A DNA stretch of 64,000 nt from Deltaproteobacteria bacterium (lineage in GTDB: Bacteria; Myxococcota_A; UBA9160; JAFDDA01): the NCBI GenBank assembly GCA_019311105.1, contig JAFDDA010000021.1, forward strand, positions 1-64,000. Direction: 5' to 3'. The position numbers were made by a program, and so were the translations under genes. Of this stretch, positions 30,737 to 40,227 are shown one piece after another. The notes beneath the pieces were generated by a model that did not search any database, had not been told where the DNA came from, and worked only from the letters and a program-made list of their open reading frames with translations. The first letter of the stretch is position 1, and each line of letters starts with the position of its first letter.

Positions 30737-32725
30737 ATGGCAGACGTGTCCGACTCGCTCCCCCGACCCTGTGGATCCTGGCCCTCGCCCCTCGGCGCGA
30801 CCGAGGTTGCGGGCGGGAGTCTGCGCCTGTCCCAGGTGCGTCTTCAGGGGGGTCGCTTGTACTGGCTCGAAGGACGGCCCGACGAGGCGGGCCGCGGCGT
30901 CGTGTGCGTGGCAGGCCCGGGCGAGGTGCCCCGTGACGTCACGCCCGCAGACCAGAACGTGCGTTCCCGCGTCCACGAGTATGGGGGCGGGGACTACGCG
31001 GCCAGCGAGCATGGGCTCTTCTTCGTGGCCGAAGCGGGCGGCGTCCACCGCCAGCGTGCGGAAGGCGAGGGGGCCGTGCCGGTGCCCGGGCTCGCGCGCG
31101 ACGCGCGGCACGCGGACTTCGCGGTCTCGCCGGACGGGCGCTGGCTCGTCGCGGTGGAGGAGCGCGCGCAGGCCGGTGCCGAGCCCACCAACCGCTTGAT
31201 TGCCGTCCCGCTCGAGGGGGACGCGCCGCCCGTGGTCTTCGCATCGAGCCACGATTTCGTGAGCTCGCCGTGCTTCTCGCCCGACGGGGAGCGGTTGGCC
31301 TACCTGGCTTGGAGTCATCCCCACATGCCGTGGGATGCGGCCGAGCTGCGCGAGCTCCGCTTTGGTCCCGCAGGGCCGGCCGGGCCATCGCGCCACGTTG
31401 CGGGGGGCGACGGCGAGTCGGTGTTCCAACCCGGCTACTCACCCGAGGGTCGACTCACTTTCGTGTTGGATCGCAGTGGCTGGTGGAACCTCCATCAGGA
31501 GCGCGAGGGGAGCGTCGTGTGTCTTCACGCACGAGAGGCCGAGTTCGGAACACCGCAATGGGTCTTCGGCATGACGACCTGGGCGTTCGTCGATGAGAAC
31601 ACCGTGGTCGCCATCCTGCGCGAACGCGGGCACGACCGGATCGTCCGCCTGAACCTCGAGAGCGGGGCATGCGTCGCTCTCGAACTCCCCGGCGTCGCCG
31701 TGTCGAGCCTGGCTGCAGACTCCCGCGAGGTTGCCTTCATCTCCGCCACGGCGGAGGTGGGCGCCAGCCTGAAGCGGATGACCTGGGCGGAGGGGCGTGT
31801 CGAGACCGTCCGTGCATCCGCCGACCTCGAGTTCGATGCGCGTTCGATCTCGGCGGCGGAGCCGGTGACGTTTCCGACCGGCGAAGGAGAGGAAGCCTAC
31901 GCCTTCCACTATGCGCCGCGCAGCGCGGGCTTCGAAATCCCCAAGGGCGAGCGCCCACCCTTGTTGGTGAAGATCCATGGCGGCCCGACCGCCGCCGCTT
32001 CGCCTGGCCTCGATCTCGGTGTGCAGTTCTGGACCCAGCGGGGCTTCGCGGTGCTCGACGTCGACCATCGCGGCAGTACCGGATACGGCAGGGCCTTCCG
32101 CGAACGGCTCTACGGCCTGTGGGGTGTCGTCGATGTCGAGGATTGTGTCGCGGGTGCCGACTACGCCGTCGGCGCCGGGCTCGCCGACCCGCGACGCCTC
32201 GCCATCCGGGGCGGCAGCGCGGGCGGGTTCACCACCCTGGCCGCCCTTTGCTTCCACGATCGCTTCGCCGCGGGTTGTAGCCGTTACGGCATCGGTGACC
32301 TCGCGGCCCTGGCCGCCGACACCCACAAGTTCGAGTCGCGCTACACCGACCGGCTGGTCGCGCCCTGGCCCGAGGGTCGCGATGTCTATCGCGAACGCTC
32401 GCCGCTGCACCACGTCGAGGGGTTCGATCGGCCGGTGTTGTTCTTCCAGGGCCTCGACGACCGGGTGGTGCCGCCGAACCAGACCGAGACCCTGGTGGCG
32501 GCGCTGGCGCGGCGCGGCGTGCCGCACGCTTACGTCGCGTTCGCCGGCGAAGGCCACGGTTTCCGACGTGCCGAGACCCTCATCGAGTGTCTCGACGCGG
32601 AGCTGCACTTCTACGGGCGGGTCTTTGGCTTCGACGGCGGGCCCGTACCGGCGGGGTTCGAACTGCAGCACGCGGAGGCGTTGCCTGCGTCGGCCGAGGG
32701 CACAAGGCACGCCGAAGGGCTGTGA
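30737..32725 (+). CDS. S9-family prolyl oligopeptidase-like serine peptidase
   Basis: GGPTAAASPGLDLGVQFWTQRGFAVLDVDHRGSTGYGRAFRERL; IRGGSAGGFTTLAAL; EGHGFRRAET. Confidence 0.92.
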   Translation: MADVSDSLPRPCGSWPSPLGATEVAGGSLRLSQVRLQGGRLYWLEGRPDEAGRGVVCVAGPGEVPRDVTPADQNVRSRVHEYGGGDYAASEHGLFFVAEAGGVHRQRAEGEGAVPVPGLARDARHADFAVSPDGRWLVAVEERAQAGAEPTNRLIAVPLEGDAPPVVFASSHDFVSSPCFSPDGERLAYLAWSHPHMPWDAAELRELRFGPAGPAGPSRHVAGGDGESVFQPGYSPEGRLTFVLDRSGWWNLHQEREGSVVCLHAREAEFGTPQWVFGMTTWAFVDENTVVAILRERGHDRIVRLNLESGACVALELPGVAVSSLAADSREVAFISATAEVGASLKRMTWAEGRVETVRASADLEFDARSISAAEPVTFPTGEGEEAYAFHYAPRSAGFEIPKGERPPLLVKIHGGPTAAASPGLDLGVQFWTQRGFAVLDVDHRGSTGYGRAFRERLYGLWGVVDVEDCVAGADYAVGAGLADPRRLAIRGGSAGGFTTLAALCFHDRFAAGCSRYGIGDLAALAADTHKFESRYTDRLVAPWPEGRDVYRERSPLHHVEGFDRPVLFFQGLDDRVVPPNQTETLVAALARRGVPHAYVAFAGEGHGFRRAETLIECLDAELHFYGRVFGFDGGPVPAGFELQHAEALPASAEGTRHAEGL

Positions 32726-32740
32726 TAGGATCGGCGGCCC

Positions 32741-33811
32741 ATGGCCGAACAGCCCGCACCCGAGACCATCGACGTACGGAAGGACGAGCGTTTCGACGAG
32801 GCGCGCGTCGCGGACTATCTGCGCGACGAGCTTCCCGGCGGCGACCAGCCCCTGAGCGTGCGCCAGTTCGGCGGCGGCCACGCGAACCTCACCTACCTGC
32901 TTCAGTTCGGAGAAGGGGACGCCGCCACTGAATACGTGTTGCGTCGGCCGCCCCTCGGCCCCGTGGCGCCGGGTTCGCACGACATGACGCGGGAGTACCG
33001 GGCCCTGTCGAAGCTCTGGCAGGGCTTCGCCAAGGCGCCCAGGGCGTTCGTCCTGTGCGAGGACGAGTCGCTGATCGGGGCTCCGTTCTTCGTGATGGAG
33101 CGCCGCCACGGCGTCGTCGTCCGTGGCGTCATCCCAGCGAGCTTCGGCGGCGGCGAGGATGCGGATTCGAACCGCGCCCTTTCGCGGGTGGTGGTGGACG
33201 TCCTGGCGGAGTTCCACGGCGTCGACCCCGAGCCCATCGGCCTGGGTGGGATCGGCAAGCCCGAGGGCTTCCTCCAGCGTCAGGTGAACGGCTGGGCCGG
33301 CCGTTACGAGCGCGCCCGCACCGAAGACATCCCGATCGCCGAGGAAGTCCGCACCTGGTTGATCGACAACCTTCCGAAATCGCCTCCGGCGACGCTGCTC
33401 CACAACGACTGGCGGCTCGACAACATGGCCGTGGCGGTCGACGACCCCGGCGACTGCGTGGCGGTCTATGACTGGGACATGTGCACGCTCGGCGACCCGC
33501 TCTGCGACCTCGGGACGGTGCTCGGCGTCTGGAACGACCCGGAAGACCGCGCCCAAGGTGCGACGGCCATGCCGACCCATGCGCCGGGCTTCATGAACCG
33601 GACCGAAGCCGCCGCGCGTTACGGGGAGGTCAGTGGTCGCGACCTCTCGACGCTCGACTACTACATCGTCTTCGGGACGTTCAAGATGGCCGTCGTCCTC
33701 CAGCAGATCTATTTTCGCTTTGCGGAAGGGCAGACTCAGGACGAGCGCTTCGCCGGCATGGCGGGGGGCGCCAAGCGGCTCTTCGAACTCGCCGCCGAAC
33801 GCCGGCCCTAG
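32741..33811 (+). CDS. phosphotransferase family protein (APH/ACAD10-like kinase domain)
   Basis: LRQFGGGHANLTYLLQFG; LLHNDWRLDNMAV; VYDWDMCTLGDPLCDLG. Confidence 0.88.
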   Translation: MAEQPAPETIDVRKDERFDEARVADYLRDELPGGDQPLSVRQFGGGHANLTYLLQFGEGDAATEYVLRRPPLGPVAPGSHDMTREYRALSKLWQGFAKAPRAFVLCEDESLIGAPFFVMERRHGVVVRGVIPASFGGGEDADSNRALSRVVVDVLAEFHGVDPEPIGLGGIGKPEGFLQRQVNGWAGRYERARTEDIPIAEEVRTWLIDNLPKSPPATLLHNDWRLDNMAVAVDDPGDCVAVYDWDMCTLGDPLCDLGTVLGVWNDPEDRAQGATAMPTHAPGFMNRTEAAARYGEVSGRDLSTLDYYIVFGTFKMAVVLQQIYFRFAEGQTQDERFAGMAGGAKRLFELAAERRP

Positions 33812-33820
33812 GCCGCGCCC

Positions 33821-34978
33821 GTGGATCGGCCGCCGCTGTTCACGCGGGTGCTCGCCCTCGCGTTCGTGGCGAATTTCCTTCAAGGCACCGCCTTCAACCT
33901 GTTCCTGAACCTGCCCGGCTATCTCACCGGCCTCGGCGCGACCAAGACCCAGATCGGCCTCATCTGGGGGATCACCGCCGCCTCGGCGATCCTGTCGCGC
34001 CCGACGGTCGGGCGCATGATGGATCAACGCGGCCGGCGCGTGGTCTTCCTCGTCGGGGGCGTACTGAACGTCGCGGTCTGCGGTCTCTACCTGACGGTGA
34101 CCGAGATCGGCCCGTGGATCGCGCTGATCCGCATCATCCATGGGATCTCGGAAGCGATGCTCTTCTCGAGCCTCTTCACCTACGCCGCCGATCGGATCCC
34201 CGTGTCGCGCCGGACCGAGGGGATCGCGCTCTTCGGGATCTCCGGCCTGTTGTCGATCTCGGTCGGGGCGGCCCTGGGCGAAGCGACGGAGATCCGCTTC
34301 GGCTACGACGGGCTCTTCCTCGCGGCGGTGGCCCTGGCCGCCGGGTCGCTGCTGCTCACGCTGCCCCTGCGCGACCTCGGTCCGGAAGACGGAGAAGACG
34401 AGCTGCCCCACGGTTTTCTCGCGGCCCTCGGTCAGCGCGATCTCTTGCCGCTGTGGATGGCGACCGCCGTGTTCGCCACGGCGTTGGCGGCGCCCTTCAC
34501 GTTCATGAAGTCGTTCGTCGCCGAGGCGGGGTTCGGGTCGATGGCCACGTTCTTCAACGCCTACTCGATCTCGGGGGTGCTGCTGCGTCTGCTGTTTGCA
34601 GGGCTCCCGGACCGCATCGGGCCCAAGCGCGCGCTCTTCCCGGCTATGGGGACGCTCGGGGTCGGCTTCGTACTGCTCACCCTTGCGACGAGCGGCAACC
34701 ACGTCCTGGCGGCGGGGGTGTTCTGCGGGCTCGGCCACGGCCTCACGTTCCCGATCCTGATGGGCCTCGTGGTCTCGCGCGCGCGGGATGCCGACCGCGG
34801 TGCGGCGATGGCCATCTTCACGGCACTCTTCGATCTCGGCATGCTCCTCGGCGGGCCGCTCTTCGGCGTCCTGATCGACGCTCGAGGGTTCTCGCCGGCG
34901 TTTGGCGTGGGCTTCTTGCTGTTGGCGATCGGAGGGGCCGCGTTTGCACTCTGGGATCGTGGGAATGCGACTTCCTAG
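33821..34978 (+). CDS. MFS transporter
   Basis: Multi-TM protein; GRMMDQRGRRVVFLVGG, ISEAMLFSSLFTYAAD. Confidence 0.88.
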   Translation: MDRPPLFTRVLALAFVANFLQGTAFNLFLNLPGYLTGLGATKTQIGLIWGITAASAILSRPTVGRMMDQRGRRVVFLVGGVLNVAVCGLYLTVTEIGPWIALIRIIHGISEAMLFSSLFTYAADRIPVSRRTEGIALFGISGLLSISVGAALGEATEIRFGYDGLFLAAVALAAGSLLLTLPLRDLGPEDGEDELPHGFLAALGQRDLLPLWMATAVFATALAAPFTFMKSFVAEAGFGSMATFFNAYSISGVLLRLLFAGLPDRIGPKRALFPAMGTLGVGFVLLTLATSGNHVLAAGVFCGLGHGLTFPILMGLVVSRARDADRGAAMAIFTALFDLGMLLGGPLFGVLIDARGFSPAFGVGFLLLAIGGAAFALWDRGNATS

Positions 34979-35894
34979 GGCCGGTCTCTACGCGGCGGTT
35001 GCGGCCGCCATGCTGGCGGCCTGCGCCACACCCTGGGACCCGCCGGGCCTGCGCCCGCATCGTGCCGAGCTGCAACGTCACCCCGGCCAACGCCTGTTCG
35101 ATGCGACGCCCTATCTGCTGCCGGTGCGGGGCGAGTTGATCGAGTTCTTCTGTCGCTGGCCGACGGATCGGCCGCTTCGAATTCACCTGCCGCAGAGCGC
35201 TAACCGCCACGAGCGGCGGGCCCTCGATGCCGCGGTCGTAGCCTGGGAGTCCGCGGGCCTCGGCCTCCGCTTCGAACGCGTGCCGCGCCCGCAGGCGGAG
35301 ATCGACGTGGCCTTCCTCGAGGCCGACCAGACTCTTCGTGCCGAAGGCACCGGCTTTACGCTCGCCGACTGCCGTCTCGCCGATGCGGGCCCCGCGGCGA
35401 TCGCCGGCCCGCGCCTGCCGGCCCAGCTCGATCGCGCGCGCATCCGCATCGTGCGCCGCGAACAGGACGAGTGGAGCGAGGAAGACCATGCCTACTTCGC
35501 GGGCGAGCTGACGGGGGTGATGCTCCACGAACTGGCCCATGCGCTGGGTTTCCAGGGCCACACACAGTTCGTCGACGGGATCCTGGCGCGCGATACGAAG
35601 CGCAGCACCCGGGTCGGGCGGCGCATCCTCGCAGGCGAGGTATTCCGTGAGCCGACGCTGGCGGCGCTTTACGGCTTGCCGTCGGGTGTCGTGTTGTCGC
35701 GTCGCGGTGTGTCGATCGCTCGGACCGAGGTCTTGGACCGTCTTCTGCCCGGGCGTCCGGGCCCGTGGGTCCGTGTCGGCGACCGCAGCGGCAGGGTCTT
35801 CTGGCGGGCCCCGAAAGGCGAATGGGGAGTGACCCTCGTTTCGGTCACGACGGCTCGCCGACAGCCCGAGCGGCTCGTGTTGCTCCCCGACTAG
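34965..35894 (+). CDS. lipoprotein, matrixin-like zinc metalloprotease
   Basis: Lipobox MLAAC; LHELAHALGFQGHT (HExxHxxGxxGH). Confidence 0.82.
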   Translation: MRLPRAGLYAAVAAAMLAACATPWDPPGLRPHRAELQRHPGQRLFDATPYLLPVRGELIEFFCRWPTDRPLRIHLPQSANRHERRALDAAVVAWESAGLGLRFERVPRPQAEIDVAFLEADQTLRAEGTGFTLADCRLADAGPAAIAGPRLPAQLDRARIRIVRREQDEWSEEDHAYFAGELTGVMLHELAHALGFQGHTQFVDGILARDTKRSTRVGRRILAGEVFREPTLAALYGLPSGVVLSRRGVSIARTEVLDRLLPGRPGPWVRVGDRSGRVFWRAPKGEWGVTLVSVTTARRQPERLVLLPD

Positions 35895-35904
35895 GCGAAG
35901 GGGA

Positions 35905-37401
35905 CTAGGCCTTGGCTTCTCGCTCGAGCGACTTCGATCGGTCGAGGTAGATCTGGCCCGCTTCGGTTTCGCCGAGCTTGCGCAGCACCATGCCGAGGCG
36001 GAAGAGGATCAGCGGGTCGTCCCCGCGCAGGCTGTCGGCCTTCTCGAGGTGCTCGCGTGCGGCTTCGGGGTCGGAGGGCTTGGTCTTGTAGAGCGCCCAT
36101 CCGAGCAGCGCCTGGTAGTCCGGCTCCTCGGGCCAGAGCTCGACGCTCGGCCGCAGGAAGTCGAGGGCGCCCGAGAAGTTCCCGACCTTCACCAGCACCT
36201 CGCCCTTGCGGAAGAGGGTCTCGGCCTGGGCGACCCGGTTCGCGTCGGTCGCGGGTGTGCCGCCTTCTTGATCCCGGCGGTCGTAGGCCTGGCGCCGGTT
36301 CGGGTTCGAGAGGGTCTGGTAGCCCTGGGCGATGCGTGCGAAGAGCTCGTTGGCCTCGCGATGGATCACGGACAGCCCCATTCGCGCCACGGCATCGGGG
36401 TGGAAGCGTCGGGCGCAGGCGAAGTAGGCCTTCTTCACCTCCGGGTCCGGTGCGTCGCGTTCGATGCCCAACACTTCGTAGTGGTCGAGTTCGTCGAGGC
36501 GCTCGTGGAGGGCGAGGATCTCCTTGCGCAGGGCCTCTGCCTCGGCGGACGGGAGTTTCAAGGAGCCCGTTGCAGATTCCGTGCGGGCAGCATCCTTCGT
36601 CTCGGACGCGTCTCGAACGACGATCTCGATGTTGAGCTGGGTGCTGGCGCTGGCGGCCTCGTCGTCGGCTCCGGGAGGGCCGTCGGAGAAGTCGAGGGCA
36701 CCGGTCTCGGCCAGGACCCACGCCGCCGCCAGGCGGGCGGGTTCAAGGAAGGCGCCGACGCACTCGCCAAACGAGTGTTGCGGGTCGATGGCCTCGGCGA
36801 CGACGTCGGCATCCGGGCCAGACCGGAGCCGCGCGAGCAGTGCGTCGAAGCGTTCGCTCGGGGTGGCGTGGAGTTCGAGGTGCGAAGCGAGCGCGCCGAG
36901 GATGCGGTCGGCCCGCCAGAATGCGGCGAGTCCGTCGTGAAGGATCTCGAGCGGGTCGACCCGGAACGCGTCCGCCTCTTCGCCGGGGGCGTCCGTTTCG
37001 AGGGCGAAGCTTCCGTGGGGCCATCCGAAGACGTCCACGATCCGGCGCGAGATCTGCCCACGCATCGCGTGCACCAGATCCTTCGGCTCGATCAGCTTCA
37101 GGGCGAGCAGCGCAGCGCCCTCCGCAAGGCCATGTCGCTCGCGGTGGGCGGCGAGTCGCTCGAGCTGGGGCTGTGTGATCTGTCCGGCGGAAAGGAGCTG
37201 GCGCGCGAGGTCGTCGTTGTTCCGGCTGGATTCGCAGCCAACCGGTGCACCTTGGCGCCAGGTGACCTTCTTCTCGACGGCGCCATGGGTCAGCCGCAGG
37301 GTCCCCGTGTAGGCGCGCCGCCAGAGTTCGACGATCACGCTTGGCAGGGCGTAGTCGGCGAGGTTGCCGCTCTTCGGCAGGGACATTCGTGCGGCGGGCA
37401 T
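35905..37401 (-). CDS. DUF4388 + DnaJ J-domain + TPR-like protein
   Basis: GNLADYALPSVIVELWRRAYTGTLRLTHGAVEKKVTW; HYEVLGIERDAPDPEVKKAYFACARRFHPD. Confidence 0.85.
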   Translation of the reverse strand: MPAARMSLPKSGNLADYALPSVIVELWRRAYTGTLRLTHGAVEKKVTWRQGAPVGCESSRNNDDLARQLLSAGQITQPQLERLAAHRERHGLAEGAALLALKLIEPKDLVHAMRGQISRRIVDVFGWPHGSFALETDAPGEEADAFRVDPLEILHDGLAAFWRADRILGALASHLELHATPSERFDALLARLRSGPDADVVAEAIDPQHSFGECVGAFLEPARLAAAWVLAETGALDFSDGPPGADDEAASASTQLNIEIVVRDASETKDAARTESATGSLKLPSAEAEALRKEILALHERLDELDHYEVLGIERDAPDPEVKKAYFACARRFHPDAVARMGLSVIHREANELFARIAQGYQTLSNPNRRQAYDRRDQEGGTPATDANRVAQAETLFRKGEVLVKVGNFSGALDFLRPSVELWPEEPDYQALLGWALYKTKPSDPEAAREHLEKADSLRGDDPLILFRLGMVLRKLGETEAGQIYLDRSKSLEREAKA

Positions 37402-37494
37402 TCCAAGCGCTCCCGGCTCCGGCGCACGCGCGCCGGCCCTCCCGACGGATCGGCGCCTCCAGCGTGGCCCTAGAGGAGAATCCGTCGAACCGCG

Positions 37495-38520
37495 CTAGAG
37501 CGGGTTCTGCTGCGCCTGGGCGATCTGGAAGGCGGTCGACACGGCCTCGGGGAGGCCCTTGCTGACGATCACGTGCTCGCGCTCCATGCCGGCCACGACG
37601 GCCTCGGAGAGCGGTGCGACGTCGGCGAGGATCGGCTCTGCGCCCCAGCCCTCGATGGCGTCGAGCGTCCGTTCGAGCGCCACGGCTCCGAAGGCCTCGT
37701 CGAGCAGCACGCCGCCGAGGTCGAGGATCACGACGCTCACCTGCTGGGCTTCCGGGTCGCTCCCGATCAAGTCCACGGCCCGCAGCGAATCGTCCGCGCC
37801 CGAGAAGGGCAGGATCATCACCGGGCCCCAGACGTGGATCGCGGGGGAGTCGCCACCGACTTCGCCTCGCTCGAGTGCGCCCTCTGTGGCTTCGACCTCG
37901 ATCTCGCGGTCGACGACCTCGCGCAGATCGTCGAAGGGCAGGAAGCGCAGGGCTTCGCGTGCGCGCGGGTCGCCGGAAAGACGCCACGCCTCGGGCGAGC
38001 GCGCGATGAAGCGGCAGTGCTCCCCACCGGCGGCAGAGCATTGCGTCTCGAGTGCGACGAGATCCTGGTCGTGCAGGCCCGTGAGCCAGCCCGACGTGTA
38101 GCCCGCGCTGGCCCAGCAGCCGGGGGTCGGCGCCGGGCCGAGGGTCGAGAGCCGAGCCTCGGCTTCGGGGTGATCGGGCCAATAGCCTTCGAGGGCAGAG
38201 CCACCCCTTTCGGAACTCGAGAGTTGCAGGGCCAGCAGCGGCGCCACGGGCAGGGTCGATCGCCCGGCGCCGCGCAGGCCGAACTGGACCAGGGTTCGCG
38301 CGTCGCGAAGGCCACGCAGGAAGCCCAGCTGCATGAGGTTGCACGCCGCCTGGTCCGTGCCGAGCTTCTGGGCCAGCTCGAAGTGGAGTACGCCCAGGAA
38401 GCGGGGGTCCACCAGGAGTCGCGGCTCGCGCGCGAGGGCGGGGTCGGCGTCGAGGGCCAGAGCCGAGAGCGGCGGGGCTTCCGCGGCCGCGCAGGCGTCG
38501 AATTCGGACTTCACGGTCAT
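37495..38520 (-). CDS. V4R (4-vinyl reductase-like) sensor domain + STAS domain protein
   Basis: ETQCSAAGGEHCRFIARSP (V4R signature); VVILDLGGVLLDEAFGAVALERTLDAIEGWGAEPIL (STAS). Confidence 0.72.
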   Translation of the reverse strand: MTVKSEFDACAAAEAPPLSALALDADPALAREPRLLVDPRFLGVLHFELAQKLGTDQAACNLMQLGFLRGLRDARTLVQFGLRGAGRSTLPVAPLLALQLSSSERGGSALEGYWPDHPEAEARLSTLGPAPTPGCWASAGYTSGWLTGLHDQDLVALETQCSAAGGEHCRFIARSPEAWRLSGDPRAREALRFLPFDDLREVVDREIEVEATEGALERGEVGGDSPAIHVWGPVMILPFSGADDSLRAVDLIGSDPEAQQVSVVILDLGGVLLDEAFGAVALERTLDAIEGWGAEPILADVAPLSEAVVAGMEREHVIVSKGLPEAVSTAFQIAQAQQNPL

Positions 38521-38522
38521 TC

Positions 38523-39662
38523 TCAGCCCTCGATGAACTCGTAGATGTCGAACTTCTGGTCGCGCTTGATGAAGGCGTCGCCCTCGCGGTCGAGCAGCCG
38601 CAGCATGCCGTCGGCGCACTTCGGATCGAACTGGCTGCCCGAATACTTCGAGAGTTCCGAGAGCACCGCCTCCATGGGAAGACCCTTGCGATAGGGCCGA
38701 TCGCTGCTCATGGCCTCGACGGTGTCCGAGACCAGGATCACACGCGAGGGCAGCGGGATCCGGTCGCCCCTGAGCCCCTCCGGGTAGCCCATCTCCGAAC
38801 CGTCGTACCACTCGTGGTGGTGGCGCACGCAGGGCACGATGTCGCGCAGGAAGTCGACGGGTTCGAGGATCCGCGCGCCGATCTCCGGGTGAAGCTTGAT
38901 CTCCTCGTACTCCTCGTCGTTCAACCGCGCGGGCTTGGTGATGACGGCGTCGCGTACGCCGATCTTGCCCACGTCGTGGAGCAGCCCGGCGATGTAGACG
39001 CGCTCGATCACCTCCTTGGGCAGCGAGAGCTCGCGGGCGAGCTTGGAGGCATAGACGCCCACGCGTTCGGAGTGGCCTCGCGTGTACGTGTCCTTCGCGT
39101 CGACCGCTTCCGCAAGGGCCGCGATCGTCTGGACATACGCGCGACGCAGCTCCTGGTGCTTCAGGTCGAGCTGCTTCGTGCGCTCGCGAACCTTCCCCTC
39201 CAGGTTCCGGTTCATGTCCTGGAGCTTGAAGTTCTGCTCGCGCGTGACCTGGTTGAGGCGCTTGATCTCGCACTTCAGGTCGTAGTGATCGAAGGCCTGG
39301 CGCAGCGTGGCGCGCAGCTCCTCGTCGTTCCACGGCTTGGTGATCAGCCGGTAGATCTCACCCCGGTTGATGGCTTCGACGGCGACGTTCATCTCCGTGT
39401 AGCCGGTCAGCATCATGCGGACCATGTCGGGGTGCTTGGCCCGGATCGCCGAGAGCAGATCGACGCCGCTCATCTCAGGCATGCGTTGGTCCGTGACGAC
39501 GACCTGGGCGGGCTGGCGATCGAGTTGCTCGAGGGCCTCCGACGCGCGGCCGGCGGTCACGACGTTCCAACCGTCGTGGCGGAGCAGGCGCTGCAGGGAT
39601 TTCAGGATGTTCACTTCGTCATCGACGAACAAGACGGTGTGTTGGCTCACCAGGGGTCCCAT
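38523..39662 (-). CDS. response regulator with HD-GYP output domain
   Basis: VLFVDDEVNILKSLQRLL (REC); GHSERVGVYASKLAREL, AGLLHDVGKIGV, HHHEWYDGSEMGYPEGL (HD-GYP). Confidence 0.93.
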   Translation of the reverse strand: MGPLVSQHTVLFVDDEVNILKSLQRLLRHDGWNVVTAGRASEALEQLDRQPAQVVVTDQRMPEMSGVDLLSAIRAKHPDMVRMMLTGYTEMNVAVEAINRGEIYRLITKPWNDEELRATLRQAFDHYDLKCEIKRLNQVTREQNFKLQDMNRNLEGKVRERTKQLDLKHQELRRAYVQTIAALAEAVDAKDTYTRGHSERVGVYASKLARELSLPKEVIERVYIAGLLHDVGKIGVRDAVITKPARLNDEEYEEIKLHPEIGARILEPVDFLRDIVPCVRHHHEWYDGSEMGYPEGLRGDRIPLPSRVILVSDTVEAMSSDRPYRKGLPMEAVLSELSKYSGSQFDPKCADGMLRLLDREGDAFIKRDQKFDIYEFIEG

Positions 39663-40049
39663 CTGTGTTTTCGACCCGCGCTCGCACGGGTTCGGCCTTC
39701 TCCCTTTCAACCCCCGTGCCAGGGCCCGGCGAGATCCCGGTTTCCACTTCGAGGGCGGCGCGAACGAGTGCCGGCTGCCGGTGCGAGAGGGGGTGCGGCC
39801 CGTCCCGGATCTGGGACGAATTTGGGAAGGGGACCGGAAGTCACTGCGTTAATTGCCCGAGGGCTGCCCCCCACGTTCACCCCCGCGGGGTGGAAGGCGG
39901 GCTGGGAGATAGCTGGAAAACCTCAGGAAATCAGTCCCTTGGCCGATGAAGGGCCTGTCCACGGTGACGAAATGCGGCGGGGGGGTCCCGATTTTCGGAC
40001 GATTCCGCGCCACATCTTCGTCAGGAAGGCCGCTCAACCTGTGACGGGT

Positions 40050-40196
40050 ATGACGATCTGTGCATGGTGCCAGGGGATGATCGAGAAGGCCGCCGCCGCC
40101 CGGCAGCCGGCTCCGACCAGCCACGGCATTTGCAAGAGCTGCCTCGACCGGCAACTCGAGCAGGTCCAGGCCACGCCGCGCGCCCGCGCCGCCTAG
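40050..40196 (+). CDS. 48-aa small zinc-ribbon-like protein
   Basis: CAWCQGMIE...GICKSCLDR (two CxxC). Confidence 0.55.
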   Translation: MTICAWCQGMIEKAAAARQPAPTSHGICKSCLDRQLEQVQATPRARAA

Positions 40197-40227
40197 CCAG
40201 CCCTCACACCCGCCTCACCCCTGACCT

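Noticed and set aside
31439-34738. 1099-aa minus-strand ORF
   Set aside because: Antisense to three well-supported plus-strand genes (S9 peptidase, phosphotransferase, MFS); low-complexity Arg/Gly/His-rich composition typical of GC-rich shadow ORFs.
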